A stretch of 64,000 nucleotides of DNA from Actinomycetota bacterium (GCA_026392935.1 JAPLBE010000018.1:62001-126000), one strand, 5' to 3'. Counted from the first letter of the stretch, positions 47,892 to 57,506 are shown. The notes: generated from the letters alone by a model not told the origin. Program-made: numbers and translations.

Positions 47892-49325
47892 ATGAGCGGA
47901 CTTAGAGATTCGGCACCTCTTCTAGATGCCTACCTCTCTTACTTCGAGCGCTCCAGAACCCCTTTCACGATTCCAGGTCATAAGCAGAAAACAACTCGCT
48001 TAGATGAAGGCTTAGGGGCTGTAGTTGATTCAGATACGCCGCTCTATGGCGGGCTTGATGAAATCAAGTTAACAAATCAAACACTTAAAAAAGCCGAGGC
48101 ACTCGCAGCCACACTGTGGGGCGCAGATTATGCGCGATTTTCAACAGGTGGATCAACGCACGCGAATCAAGCAATAATTTTTGCGCTCGGAAAACCCGGA
48201 GATAAGGTTGCGGTTTCGCGCACTGCACATCGTTCAGTCTTAAGCGCACTGGTTCTTGCAGGGCTTGAACCGATTTGGATGACACCTGAGATTGATGAAA
48301 AAACTGGAGTGCCTACTGGAATTCCTGTATCTGAACTCAACGCAGCTCTCACTGAAAACCCAATAGCGGTACTACTTACCGAACCAGGTTATCTCGGAAC
48401 AATTTCTGATCTTCCAGCACTAATTTCTGCAGCGCATAAGCAAAAAGTTCCAGTGATTTTAGATGCAGCCTGGGGTGGTCATTTTGGATTTCATCCACAA
48501 CTTCCCCAACATGCATTCCAACTTGGTGCAGATGCGCTGATAACAAGTACACATAAAGCACTTCCTGGTTATAGCGCGTCAGCTCTCTTGCTGGCTCGCA
48601 CAGAATTTTTGAGCGCTGAAAGACTTGAGCAAAGTTTTGAAACCACTCACACAACATCACCCGCAGGTGCACCTCTTGCATCAATTGACGGAGTTCGTGC
48701 ACTTCTGCAAACTCGCGGTGAAGAACTCATTGGCGAACTTCTATCAAATCTTCACCGATTTAAAGAGATGGTGCAAGCAGAATTCGCTCTTCCCGTTTTC
48801 TTATATGAATCGGATTTTCCCAATGGCAGATTTGATGCATCAAAGATTGTTCTGCGCGTTCAACAATTAGGCGCCTCAGGAGTTGATATTGAAGAAGATC
48901 TGCAGGCTGGAGGAATTCGCGTTGAAATGGCAGATCGAGACACCATCGTTTTCCTTGGCACGATTGCAGACTCTGCTGCTGACTTTGATCACCTTGCAGA
49001 TGTACTCATTCCAATACTCAAAAAGCGCCAAGAGCAACGCAGAGAAAGTGCGACTGCGCTCAGTTGGTCTGTCATTCCACAACGTGGAATTTCGATGCGT
49101 GATGCTTACTTTGCGAAAACCGAAATGGTGGAAGCCAAGATGGCTATAGGAAGAATTTCAGCCGACCTCATTGCGCCGTATCCGCCGGGTGTTGCAGTAG
49201 TTGCACCAGGAGAAATCTTGACCGAGCAGATCGTTAGTGGCCTTAGCACATCTAGAAAAGCTGGCGTACGAATTGCGTACGCAACAGATTCAACACTGGA
49301 GAAATACAGGGTCGTACTTAACTAG
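47892..49325 (+). CDS. Orn/Lys/Arg-type PLP decarboxylase
   Basis: 477 aa fold-type I decarboxylase of the short (YaaO/Cad-like) group. Seen: FTIPGHKQKTTRLDEG, FSTGGSTHANQAII, VILDAAWGGHFGFHP and the PLP lysine in STHKALPGYSASALL, then a C-terminal domain with LIAPYPPGVAVVAPGE. It removes CO2 from lysine, ornithine or arginine; which one cannot be read. TAGGCT 6 nt before the ATG gives a leaderless transcript. Confidence 0.87.
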   Translation: MSGLRDSAPLLDAYLSYFERSRTPFTIPGHKQKTTRLDEGLGAVVDSDTPLYGGLDEIKLTNQTLKKAEALAATLWGADYARFSTGGSTHANQAIIFALGKPGDKVAVSRTAHRSVLSALVLAGLEPIWMTPEIDEKTGVPTGIPVSELNAALTENPIAVLLTEPGYLGTISDLPALISAAHKQKVPVILDAAWGGHFGFHPQLPQHAFQLGADALITSTHKALPGYSASALLLARTEFLSAERLEQSFETTHTTSPAGAPLASIDGVRALLQTRGEELIGELLSNLHRFKEMVQAEFALPVFLYESDFPNGRFDASKIVLRVQQLGASGVDIEEDLQAGGIRVEMADRDTIVFLGTIADSAADFDHLADVLIPILKKRQEQRRESATALSWSVIPQRGISMRDAYFAKTEMVEAKMAIGRISADLIAPYPPGVAVVAPGEILTEQIVSGLSTSRKAGVRIAYATDSTLEKYRVVLN

Positions 49326-49327
49326 TT

Positions 49328-50083
49328 TTACAGAGGTTGGCGATAAACCTTATGCACTTGCGCTTGCGCCAGTGGGCGTATCACTAATGCATCAACATTA
49401 AAGTGTGAAGGAAGCATTACAGACCATCGGATTGCCTCAGCAACATCTTCTGCTACTAATGGACGAGTAACGCCCTCATACACTTTTGCTGCCTTCTCTC
49501 TATCTCCCTTGAAACGCAAAACTGCAAATTCATCAGTCTTAACCATTCCAGGAGCAATCTCTGTCACGCGAATAGGCTGACCATTTAATTCAAGGCGCAG
49601 CGTTTCAACGAGCGAAGCTTCAGCAAATTTAGCAGCGGCATAACTTCCGCCATTTTCATATACGCGGTGACTTGCGGTTGAGCAAATCATCACAATGTGT
49701 CCTTCTCCAAATTTCAGCATAATCGGAGTCATTGCCTTGACCATACGAACGGATCCCACGACGTTAATGTCATATGTCTTTTTCCAGATTTCAGGATCAG
49801 AGTCATTGACTGAATCTCCATCAAAAGCACCGCCGGCACAGTTAATAAGAATGCTGACAGGTTTTCCCTCAAGATGTTTAGCAAGTCCATCTACATCGGA
49901 CTGTACTGTGACATCCAATGTATATGGTTCGATATTTGAATCTTCCGCTGCAAGGGCCTTTAACATCTCGGTTCTCCGTGCGGCGGCAATTACGTAATAC
50001 CCATTCTTAGCGAGTAATCGCGCAGTAGCGGCACCTATTCCACTACTTGCTCCAGTTATAACTGCATATTGGCGAGTGCTCAT
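49328..50083 (-). CDS. SDR family NAD(P)-dependent oxidoreductase (YdfG-like)
   Basis: 251 aa classical SDR: GASSGIGAATARLLA, NCAGG, and the catalytic serine with YAAAKF. VTEIAPGMVKTDEF follows the active site. Resembles YdfG/serine dehydrogenase-like enzymes acting on small hydroxy acids. It stops 2 bp after the convergent decarboxylase. -10 TACTCT 6 nt from the ATG. Confidence 0.85.
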   Translation of the reverse strand: MSTRQYAVITGASSGIGAATARLLAKNGYYVIAAARRTEMLKALAAEDSNIEPYTLDVTVQSDVDGLAKHLEGKPVSILINCAGGAFDGDSVNDSDPEIWKKTYDINVVGSVRMVKAMTPIMLKFGEGHIVMICSTASHRVYENGGSYAAAKFAEASLVETLRLELNGQPIRVTEIAPGMVKTDEFAVLRFKGDREKAAKVYEGVTRPLVAEDVAEAIRWSVMLPSHFNVDALVIRPLAQAQVHKVYRQPL

Positions 50084-50118
50084 GGGCTAAGAGTATCTCG
50101 CCCACATAGAATTGCCAC

Positions 50119-50703
50119 ATGAGCAAACAAATTAAAACTGATGTAGAAGTGGCCTATAAGAAGCGCAATAAGGCCACTGTATTCTGGCGCGGAATCCTTA
50201 TCTTCCCTATTGCAGTATTTATCGGTTCCTTCGCGATTAACAGCAACTCAGGTTTCGCTGCGGGCTTCATAGTCATCCCAGCACTTCTTGCTCTCCTTTT
50301 TCGTGAGGTCTATCCAAGTTACTTGCTCACCTTTAATCACGCTCTTCTCGAACTTCAAACTCGTGTTGTCGCTTATGCTCTATTGCTCACCGATGATTAC
50401 CCATCAATCGAACGCAATAAAGATATCGCAGTGACTTTTCCAGATATCAAAGGTGGAAAGACTCTCAATCGCTGGCTTCCATTGGTCAAGTGGTTCCTTG
50501 CTATCCCTCTCATTGTTGTTGGATTGATCTACTCGGTCATTGCACTCGGTATGACATTTATTGCTTGGATTATGACTTGGTCAACAGGCAACTATCCAAA
50601 GTGGGCCGGCAAGTTCGTTTTCGCAACGATGCGCTTCTGGAATCGAGTCAATGGCTATGCATTCCTACTCGTCTCAGATAAGTACCCTTCCTTCTCACTC
50701 TAA
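50119..50703 (+). CDS. DUF4389 membrane protein
   Basis: 194 aa. Hydrophobic segments near residues 22-60 and 120-150, and the DUF4389 hallmark WSTGNYPKWAGKFVFATMRF followed by NRVNGYAFLLVSDKYPSFSL. Function unknown; widespread in Actinobacteria. Leaderless (-10 TAGAAT, 6 nt). The next gene starts at its stop (TAATG). Confidence 0.75.
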   Translation: MSKQIKTDVEVAYKKRNKATVFWRGILIFPIAVFIGSFAINSNSGFAAGFIVIPALLALLFREVYPSYLLTFNHALLELQTRVVAYALLLTDDYPSIERNKDIAVTFPDIKGGKTLNRWLPLVKWFLAIPLIVVGLIYSVIALGMTFIAWIMTWSTGNYPKWAGKFVFATMRFWNRVNGYAFLLVSDKYPSFSL

Positions 50704-51149
50704 TGTCTACCGAAATTCGTCCAGCCCTTGCCAGCGATAAAGCTCGGTGGCTCATTCTGTGGCAAGGGTATTTAGATTTCTACAAAACTGTTCTCAGCAC
50801 AGAACAAACCGAGAGAACATGGGCTCGCATCATGGACCCCGAATTCAACATGCACTGTGCAATCGCCACGCTTGATGGTGAAGTAGTTGGATTTACAACG
50901 TATGGCCTGCAGAACTCAACCTGGTCAGAGAATGGGCATTGCTATCTTGAAGATCTATTTGTAGATCCAACTTGTCGTGGTGGTGGTGTTGGTCGAACTT
51001 TGATCAATTATGTTAAAGACTTTGCAGTGCAGAACAAATGTTCACGTCTTTACTGGAATACCGATGAAGACAACCACACTGCGCGCAAACTTTATGATTC
51101 CTACACTCTGGAATCCGGCAAGCGCCAATATCGAATCCCGCTTAACTAA
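50703..51149 (+). CDS. GNAT-family N-acetyltransferase
   Basis: 148 aa. Acetyl-CoA loop in DLFVDPTCRGGGVGRTLI, with the flanking strands (IRPALASDKARW start; CSRLYWNTDEDNHTARKLYD end) of GNAT fold. Substrate unknown. It is translated with the DUF4389 gene and overlaps the convergent acetyltransferase by 8 bp. Confidence 0.85.
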   Translation: MSTEIRPALASDKARWLILWQGYLDFYKTVLSTEQTERTWARIMDPEFNMHCAIATLDGEVVGFTTYGLQNSTWSENGHCYLEDLFVDPTCRGGGVGRTLINYVKDFAVQNKCSRLYWNTDEDNHTARKLYDSYTLESGKRQYRIPLN

Positions 51150-51636
51150 TACTTCTAATCATTCGCTGATAAAACATTTCTGATTTGCGTGCGCTTTGTT
51201 GAGGATCGCCTCTCTTTTTGAACCCTAATTTTTCGTAAGCACTTATTGCGATTTCATTTTCAATCCATACTCCCAAACCCTGAACTCTCCAGTTTTTCTC
51301 TATTGAAAGAGCGTCAGCGTGAGCAAAGAGCGCAGAGAGGGCGCCTTTGCGTCTAAAGTCTGGGTCTACCCAACAACTGCCAATCCAGCACGTTGCTCCG
51401 AAATCTCCGTTGAGATTTTCGACAGACATAAATCCAATGTCGGCTCCCTGATACATCGCAATCAGACCAACGTATTGCGCAGCTTTGCTTCGCCATTCAG
51501 ATTCAGAGAATTGCTCTTCAACTTCCAAGCTGCCGCCGAAGGCACCACCATCGTGCCGTAGTGCTCTTAGGCGTATATCTCGGTAGCGTGCCCAATCATC
51601 GACATCGAGCAATGCAACCAAAATTTCATCGGCCAT
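51142..51636 (-). CDS. GNAT-family N-acetyltransferase
   Basis: 164 aa. GNAT motif A in SCWVDPDFRRKGALSALFAH, and ISAYEKLGFKKRGD in the last strand-helix unit, typical of alanine/small amine acetyltransferases. Not closely similar to the neighbouring GNAT. Leaderless (-10 TAATAT, 6 nt from the ATG). Confidence 0.85.
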   Translation of the reverse strand: MADEILVALLDVDDWARYRDIRLRALRHDGGAFGGSLEVEEQFSESEWRSKAAQYVGLIAMYQGADIGFMSVENLNGDFGATCWIGSCWVDPDFRRKGALSALFAHADALSIEKNWRVQGLGVWIENEIAISAYEKLGFKKRGDPQQSARKSEMFYQRMIRSIS

Positions 51637-51669
51637 CTACAAATATTAGGTGAGACAAAACTAATTTGG

Positions 51670-51924
51670 CTACTTTTTCTTAAAGAGCTTACGCGGATCT
51701 ACTTTTGCACCTTGAGCTTTAACCTTTTCAAGTGTGCGCTCTGCCCACGCGAATTCCAGCGCAAGAACAACCAGTCCAAGAATCACCAGAGGTAAGGTAA
51801 ATGGACCAGGGAGCACTATGAGCAACATCCCTGTGAGGATGAGTGTCGAACCAATAACAAGCACAATTGTCTTTCGAACAGTTGTGGGAAGTACTTTCCA
51901 AGTAGCTGTAAATCTACTCCTCAT
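51670..51924 (-). CDS. PGPGW-type small membrane protein (TIGR02611-like)
   Basis: 84 aa. Two membrane helices (about residues 18-40 and 42-62) around LIVLPGPFTLPLVILGLVVL, the PGPGW-type motif (here LPGPF), with a basic tail KAQGAKVDPRKLFKKK. A longer reading from 51999 only runs into terC; ATG at 51924 is preferred and overlaps the terC stop by 11 bp. Function unknown; coupling to terC suggests membrane metal or stress physiology. Confidence 0.65.
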   Translation of the reverse strand: MRSRFTATWKVLPTTVRKTIVLVIGSTLILTGMLLIVLPGPFTLPLVILGLVVLALEFAWAERTLEKVKAQGAKVDPRKLFKKK

Positions 51925-52903
51925 CACTCTTTCCTCCAGTAACTCGACCTGCATGTGCTCGCATATCTGGGTTTGATTTAGATTTAACCAGACTTGCAAC
52001 TGTTGAGATTAATAGTATCCCACCTATCACGCCAAGGCCCACTGGAGTGGAAATCTTAGGTATCGAGTCGTACTGCTCGTGCAAGAAAGTCATAATCAGT
52101 TTGATACCAATGAATATGAGAATGAATGAAAGTCCAAGTGAAAGGTAGATTAATCGGTCTAGTAGACCCTTTACAAGGAAATACAGAGCTCGTAAACCAA
52201 GCAAGGCAAATGCATTTGCTGCAAATACGAGGAATGTCTCGGATGTAACGCCGAATGTCGCAGGAATCGAATCAAGTGCGAATAACAAGTCAGTTGACCC
52301 AATTGCAATCATCACAAGAAACATCGGTGTAGCTATACGTACTCCGTTGCGCTTGATAAACATCTTAGATCCATGGAACTCATCGACCATCTTGATTCGG
52401 GAACGAATTCTCTTAACAATCGCGTTATCCCCTGGTTCAGGATCTTCATCCCAGTGCTTAAACAAGCCAATCCCGGTCCAGATCAAAATGGCTCCGAAAA
52501 TAACAAATGTGAAGCTAAATGCCGCCAGCGCAGCAGCGCCCACAGCAATAAATATTCCACGCAAAATAAGAGCGAGAATCACTCCAATGAGAAGAACTCT
52601 CTGATGATAAATACTTGGGACCGCAAATTGAGCCAAAATGATGACGAAGACAAAGAGGTTATCTACCGATAACGACTTCTCCACTAAGTACGCTGCAAAA
52701 AATTCTGTGCCTGATGTGGACCCATATCGCTGCCAAATCCAGATTCCAAAGCCCACTGCTATTCCAATATAGAAGATCGACCATGATGCAGCTTCTTTAA
52801 ACTTTACCTCGTGAGGCTTTGAACTTACTGTCAGCAAATCAATGACAATGAGAATGACAATGGCGGCGATTGTGACTGACCAGACCAGTAATGAAACTTC
52901 CAT
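51914..52903 (-). CDS. TerC/Alx-family membrane protein, likely manganese exporter
   Basis: 329 aa with about nine membrane helices. The TerC acidic residues are in FFAAYLVEKSLSVDNLFVF and STDLLFALDSIPATFGV. Alx-type TerC proteins export Mn2+, and a yybP-ykoY manganese riboswitch upstream supports that here. AAGGAG lies 10 nt before the ATG and is covered by the riboswitch switching helix. Confidence 0.9.
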   Translation of the reverse strand: MEVSLLVWSVTIAAIVILIVIDLLTVSSKPHEVKFKEAASWSIFYIGIAVGFGIWIWQRYGSTSGTEFFAAYLVEKSLSVDNLFVFVIILAQFAVPSIYHQRVLLIGVILALILRGIFIAVGAAALAAFSFTFVIFGAILIWTGIGLFKHWDEDPEPGDNAIVKRIRSRIKMVDEFHGSKMFIKRNGVRIATPMFLVMIAIGSTDLLFALDSIPATFGVTSETFLVFAANAFALLGLRALYFLVKGLLDRLIYLSLGLSFILIFIGIKLIMTFLHEQYDSIPKISTPVGLGVIGGILLISTVASLVKSKSNPDMRAHAGRVTGGKSDEE

Positions 52904-52913
52904 AATGTATTAG

Positions 52914-53030
52914 CTCCTTGACTCGCGTGTGTAGTGACGTGGTCAAGGTCTTCCTAACCGAATTATCGGCCAGCGCCCCGGGTTTTTACACCGTATTGAC
53001 GAGGTAGCTGTATCTAGGTACTCCCCTTAA
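52914..53030 (-). ncRNA. yybP-ykoY manganese riboswitch before terC
   Basis: The minus strand has AAGGGGAGTA (53028-53019), CGTCAATACGG (about 53002-52992) and AGACCTTGAC (about 52951-52942), the hallmark order of this aptamer; AAGG with CCTT closes P1. The 3' P1 strand CCTTGAC (52942-52948) can pair instead with GTCAAGG (52916-52922), which contains the terC Shine-Dalgarno. Mn2+ binding would free the ribosome site, so this is a translational ON switch. Confidence 0.8.
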
Positions 53031-53090
53031 TTAATGCAGAGATTACTGCATTTACTTAGTGCTTTCAACATAAAATCACTGTGTGGCTAC

Positions 53091-53161
53091 TTTCAAGAAT
53101 AAGGAATTATTCAAATGAGGGACAACGCTCTATTATCGACTCTTAAGCTTTGGAGGTTCTC
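53091..53161 (+). promoter_or_regulatory. Control region of the inositol operon
   Basis: A palindrome GAATAA-GGAA-TTATTC lies at 53097-53112, upstream of a -10-like TATTAT (53131-53136) and GGAGG (53152-53156), 5 nt before the ATG. The palindrome is placed like an operator for an inositol repressor or activator, but no regulator gene is in the cluster. Confidence 0.4.
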
Positions 53162-54652
53162 ATGAGCAACGTGGTTAATCACTGGATTAATGGCAGTGAA
53201 TTTGTCAGCACCTCAGGAAGAACTTCCCCGGTCTATGACCCAGCCCTGGGGGTTGAGACAAAGCGAGTCGCACTTGCTAACCAAGTCGAAATATTAGCGG
53301 CGATCAAGGCGGCTAAAGATGCATTCCCAGCCTGGCGCGATGCATCGCTATCAAAGCGTCAGCAAGTAATTTTCAAATTTCGTGAGCTGCTCAATGATCG
53401 CAAAGGAGAACTTGCCGAAATCATCACTAGTGAACACGGAAAAGTTCTTTCAGATGCACTCGGTGAAATCACCCGCGGACAAGAGGTTGTTGAATTCGCA
53501 GTGGGCATTCCTCATCTACTAAAAGGTTACTACTCTGAAAATGTTTCTACAGGCGTCGATGTCTATTCCACTCGCCAGCCACTTGGCGTAGTCGGAATCA
53601 TTAGTCCCTTTAACTTTCCAGCAATGGTTCCGATGTGGTTCTTCCCGATCGCAATTGCAGCAGGAAATACAGTTGTCATGAAGCCATCAGAGAAAGATCC
53701 TTCAGCATCTATGTGGGTTGCAAAGTTATGGCAAGAAGCAGGACTCCCTGACGGCGTATTCAACGTCCTTAACGGTGACAAAGAATCAGTTGATGGATTG
53801 ATTGAAAGCCCCGATGTTGAATCAATTTCATTTGTTGGATCAACTCCTATTGCGAAATACATTTATGAGAATTCTTCAAAGTATGGCAAGCGCGTTCAGG
53901 CGCTGGGTGGAGCAAAGAACCACATGCTTGTTCTACCTGATGCGGATCTCGAACTCGTTGCAGACTCGGCAATCAATGCTGGCTTTGGAAGCGCCGGCGA
54001 ACGATGCATGGCAATCTCCGTTGTCGTTGCAGTCGAACCAGTTGCCGATCAGTTGATTCCAAAAATTGTTGCGCGTATGAGCAAATTGGTCACAGGAGAT
54101 GGTCGCCGCGGTTGCGATATGGGTCCATTGGTGACTCGTGAACATCGTGACAAAGTCGCCTCTTATGTTGAAATTGCTGAAAAAGATGGTGCAGTAGTTG
54201 TCGTAGATGGTCGCAATCCTCAGGTAAATGGAGAAGCCGGAGGATTCTGGCTTGGGCCAACACTAATCGACAAGGTCCCTACAACATCAAAGGTCTATAC
54301 CGAAGAAATTTTTGGACCAGTGTTATCCATCGTTCGTGTAAAGAGTTATGACGAAGGTGTTGCGCTCATTAATAGTGGGGCATTTGGAAATGGAACAGCA
54401 ATTTTCACCAATGATGGTGGCGCAGCTCGTAAATTCCAAAATGAAGTCGAAGTGGGAATGATTGGAGTAAACGTTCCAATTCCTGTTCCAGTTGCCTATT
54501 ACTCATTCGGCGGATGGAAAAATTCATTATTTGGAGTTACGAAAGCGCACGGCATGGAAGGTGTTCATTTCTTTACTCGTGGCAAAGCCATTACTTCTCG
54601 CTGGTTAGATCCAAGCCATGGCGGAATCAATCTAGGTTTTCCACAGAACTAA
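53162..54652 (+). CDS. mmsA: CoA-acylating methylmalonate-semialdehyde dehydrogenase
   Basis: 496 aa aldehyde dehydrogenase (IolA/MmsA). Seen: GIISPFNFPAMVPMWFFPIA, FVGSTPIAKYIYE, and GSAGERCMAISVVVA with the catalytic cysteine in the context typical of the CoA-acylating subfamily. It turns malonate semialdehyde from inositol into acetyl-CoA. ATG at 53162 has GGAGG upstream; TTG at 53150 is in frame but lies in that Shine-Dalgarno. First gene of the inositol operon. Confidence 0.93.
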   Translation: MSNVVNHWINGSEFVSTSGRTSPVYDPALGVETKRVALANQVEILAAIKAAKDAFPAWRDASLSKRQQVIFKFRELLNDRKGELAEIITSEHGKVLSDALGEITRGQEVVEFAVGIPHLLKGYYSENVSTGVDVYSTRQPLGVVGIISPFNFPAMVPMWFFPIAIAAGNTVVMKPSEKDPSASMWVAKLWQEAGLPDGVFNVLNGDKESVDGLIESPDVESISFVGSTPIAKYIYENSSKYGKRVQALGGAKNHMLVLPDADLELVADSAINAGFGSAGERCMAISVVVAVEPVADQLIPKIVARMSKLVTGDGRRGCDMGPLVTREHRDKVASYVEIAEKDGAVVVVDGRNPQVNGEAGGFWLGPTLIDKVPTTSKVYTEEIFGPVLSIVRVKSYDEGVALINSGAFGNGTAIFTNDGGAARKFQNEVEVGMIGVNVPIPVPVAYYSFGGWKNSLFGVTKAHGMEGVHFFTRGKAITSRWLDPSHGGINLGFPQN

Positions 54653-54658
54653 GGCAAC

Positions 54659-55570
54659 ATGATGACAAGTAACCAGTGGTTTTTTCGCAAAGGCGAACTT
54701 GCGCGCGGTCAATGGAGTGTTCATCTTGATGCAAATAATCCCCCATCGCAACCATGGGCATACACCGGTCTGCGCGTTGGAGAAGTAAGTGCATCAACGC
54801 AATTAGATTTACCTTCAGATAACAACGAACGCGTCATTTTTGTCTTGCAGGGCGAAGAAATAACTGTCGAATACACATGCGCCGGAGAGCAGAAAAAACT
54901 AGAAACTTTGCGTGGTCGCAAATCTGTTTTTGACGGGCCAACAGATGTTCTTTACTTACCTCTGAATACAGAAGCTCGAGTCACTGGAAAAGCACGTGTT
55001 GCAGTCGGCGAATGTCCTGCGCAAAATGCAAAGCCTGTTTCTGTAATGCGGAAGGAAGATGTGCCGGTTGTATTTCGTGGCGCAGGAAGTGAAACTCGAC
55101 AAGTTCATAATTTTGGAATGCCAGAGACGCTAGATGCAGACCGAATGATTGTCTGCGAAGTTATTGTTCCTGCAGGCAACTGGTCTGGTGCGCCCTCGCA
55201 TAAACATGATCAATATATAGCTGGTAAAGAATCTAACCTTGAGGAAATTTATTACTTCGAATCTGCAGTAACTAGAAGTGCAACTGTCACAACTGATTCA
55301 AATCCTTTTGGTTATTTCCGTGGATATTCAGCCGATGACCGCGAATACGATGTTGCAGAAGAGGTTCACGCTGGAGATGTAGCGCTAGTTCCATTTGGTT
55401 GGCACGGACCTGTTGCAGCCGGTCCCGGATATGACCTCTATTTCTTTAATGTGATGGCTGGACCAGACCCAGATCGTGCATGGAATGCAACGGATCATCC
55501 AGACCATGCATGGATACGACAGGCTTGGCAAAGCCAGCAAACAGACCCAAGATTGCCCTACGGAAACTAG
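54659..55570 (+). CDS. iolB: 5-deoxy-glucuronate isomerase
   Basis: 303 aa bicupin enzyme of inositol catabolism, isomerising 5-deoxy-D-glucuronate to 2-deoxy-5-keto-gluconate. Cupin metal histidines are in GAPSHKHDQY with nearby EEIYYFE, and PFGWHGPVAAGPGYDLYFFN gives the later ligand. Starts 6 bp after mmsA; a second ATG follows at 54662. Confidence 0.92.
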   Translation: MMTSNQWFFRKGELARGQWSVHLDANNPPSQPWAYTGLRVGEVSASTQLDLPSDNNERVIFVLQGEEITVEYTCAGEQKKLETLRGRKSVFDGPTDVLYLPLNTEARVTGKARVAVGECPAQNAKPVSVMRKEDVPVVFRGAGSETRQVHNFGMPETLDADRMIVCEVIVPAGNWSGAPSHKHDQYIAGKESNLEEIYYFESAVTRSATVTTDSNPFGYFRGYSADDREYDVAEEVHAGDVALVPFGWHGPVAAGPGYDLYFFNVMAGPDPDRAWNATDHPDHAWIRQAWQSQQTDPRLPYGN

Positions 55571-55582
55571 AGAGAGATATCA

Positions 55583-57496
55583 ATGGCAACGCGCACGATG
55601 ACTGTTGGACAAGCAATTGTTGAGTTCTTAGCGCACCAATACACCGTTGATGGAAATATTCGTGGACGAACAATTCCAGGAGTCTTCGGAATTTTTGGCC
55701 ACGGAAATGTTGCAGGAATTGGTCAGGCTCTTAAACAATATTCAGTTGATAGTCCATTGTTGATGCCGTACTACCAAGCGCGTAATGAACAAGCAATGGT
55801 TCACGAATCAACCGCGTTCGCTCGCATCAAGCGCCGCCGCGCAACATTTGCGTGTGCTGCATCCGTTGGCCCAGGGGCTACAAATATGCTCACTGGTGCT
55901 GCAGTTGCAACAACTAATCGTTTACCTGTGTTACTTCTTCCATCAGATACTTTTGCCAACCGTGCATCTGACCCAGTTTTGCAACAACTTGAGATGCCAC
56001 ACGATGGTTCACTTTCAGTAAACGATGCGTTTAAGCCACTCTCTCGGTTCTTTGATCGAGTACAACGACCTGAACAACTCTTCTCAGCGCTGCTTGGTGC
56101 AATGCGTGTACTTACCGATCCGGTAGAAACTGGAGCGGTGACAGTGTGTCTCCCAGAAGATGTGCAGGCAGAGATCATCGAAGTTCCAGAGGAATTTCTG
56201 GCTGACCGCGAATGGCATATCCGCCGTCCGCGCCCGGATGCGGGAATCACAGCAGAAGTTGCTCGCGCTATTCGTGCGTCAAAGAACCCATTGATTATTG
56301 CTGGTGGTGGAGTTATTTACTCAGATGCACACGATGAACTCAACACTTTCGTTACACAAACAGGAATTCCAGTGGCAACATCACAGGCAGGGGTTGGTTC
56401 ACTTAATTGGGATCATCCTCAGTGCCAAGGTGCAGTAGGTACAACTGGCACAACCAGTGCTAATCGCTTAGCTAAAGAAGCTGATCTCATCATCGGAATC
56501 GGTACCAGATTTAGCGATTTCACGACTTCTAGCCGTTCAGCATTTCAAAACCCGGCCGTTAAATTTATCAATATCAATATTGCATCATTTGATGCGTTCA
56601 AGCATGGAAGTGCTATTCCAGTTGTTGCAGATGCACGCGAAGCACTGACAGAACTCACGTCTGAGCTCACTGGGTACTCGATTTCTGCAGAGTACGCAGC
56701 GAAATCAAAGAAAGAAAAAGTCGAATGGGATGCAACTGTGGACGCAGCTTTTGTGGATCAAAAGCGAGTGCGACCAAGCCAGACTGAAATTATCCATGCG
56801 GTGCAGTCGGCATCAGATGCACAGGACACAGTTATTTGCGCAGCAGGCTCTTTGCCTGGTGATTTACATAAATTGTGGCGGGTTCGTTCGCCACTTGGCT
56901 ATCACGTCGAATATGCATTTAGCTGCATGGGATATGAAATAGCTGCAGGTGTGGGTGCTGCTCGCGCAGGTGCGTCACCAATCGTTATGGTCGGAGACGG
57001 CTCTTACTTGATGATGCACACTGAAATTGTTTCCGCAGTAGCAGAAGGAATTAAGTTCATCATCGTGCTAATCCAGAATCATGGATACGCATCTATCGGT
57101 CATCTCTCTGAAAGTATTGGTTCAGATCGTTATGGCACTCAGTATAGATTCCGCAATTCACAAGAAAACAACTTCGAAACTGGCGATGTGCTGCCAGTGG
57201 ACCTTGCAACAAATGCTGAGAGCCTTGGCATTGATGTCATTCGAATTGAAGAAACTTCACATGCAATTGCAGATCTGCATGACGCGGTAAAGAAAGCCAA
57301 AGCTTCGAGCCGGGCTACGTTGATTCATATCAATAACGACCCACTACTTTATGCACCAGATGGAGAAGGTTGGTGGGACGTTCCTGTTGCCCCAATTTCA
57401 ACGCTAGAAAGTACTCAGAATGCATTCAAGAACTACCAAGAAGCACTCAAACTTCAACGACCATTGCTCGGTAATGGCGTTATAGAACGGGAATAG
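55583..57496 (+). CDS. iolD: 3D-(3,5/4)-trihydroxycyclohexane-1,2-dione acylhydrolase
   Basis: 637 aa ThDP-dependent ring-opening enzyme of inositol catabolism. The ThDP glutamate is in PYYQARNEQAMVHESTAFAR, the central domain follows, and the diphosphate-binding motif is VMVGDGSYLMMHTEIVSA with later NHGY. GAGAG precedes the ATG by about 8 nt. 12 bp after iolB. Confidence 0.94.
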   Translation: MATRTMTVGQAIVEFLAHQYTVDGNIRGRTIPGVFGIFGHGNVAGIGQALKQYSVDSPLLMPYYQARNEQAMVHESTAFARIKRRRATFACAASVGPGATNMLTGAAVATTNRLPVLLLPSDTFANRASDPVLQQLEMPHDGSLSVNDAFKPLSRFFDRVQRPEQLFSALLGAMRVLTDPVETGAVTVCLPEDVQAEIIEVPEEFLADREWHIRRPRPDAGITAEVARAIRASKNPLIIAGGGVIYSDAHDELNTFVTQTGIPVATSQAGVGSLNWDHPQCQGAVGTTGTTSANRLAKEADLIIGIGTRFSDFTTSSRSAFQNPAVKFININIASFDAFKHGSAIPVVADAREALTELTSELTGYSISAEYAAKSKKEKVEWDATVDAAFVDQKRVRPSQTEIIHAVQSASDAQDTVICAAGSLPGDLHKLWRVRSPLGYHVEYAFSCMGYEIAAGVGAARAGASPIVMVGDGSYLMMHTEIVSAVAEGIKFIIVLIQNHGYASIGHLSESIGSDRYGTQYRFRNSQENNFETGDVLPVDLATNAESLGIDVIRIEETSHAIADLHDAVKKAKASSRATLIHINNDPLLYAPDGEGWWDVPVAPISTLESTQNAFKNYQEALKLQRPLLGNGVIERE

Positions 57497-57506
57497 GGGA
57501 ATAAAA

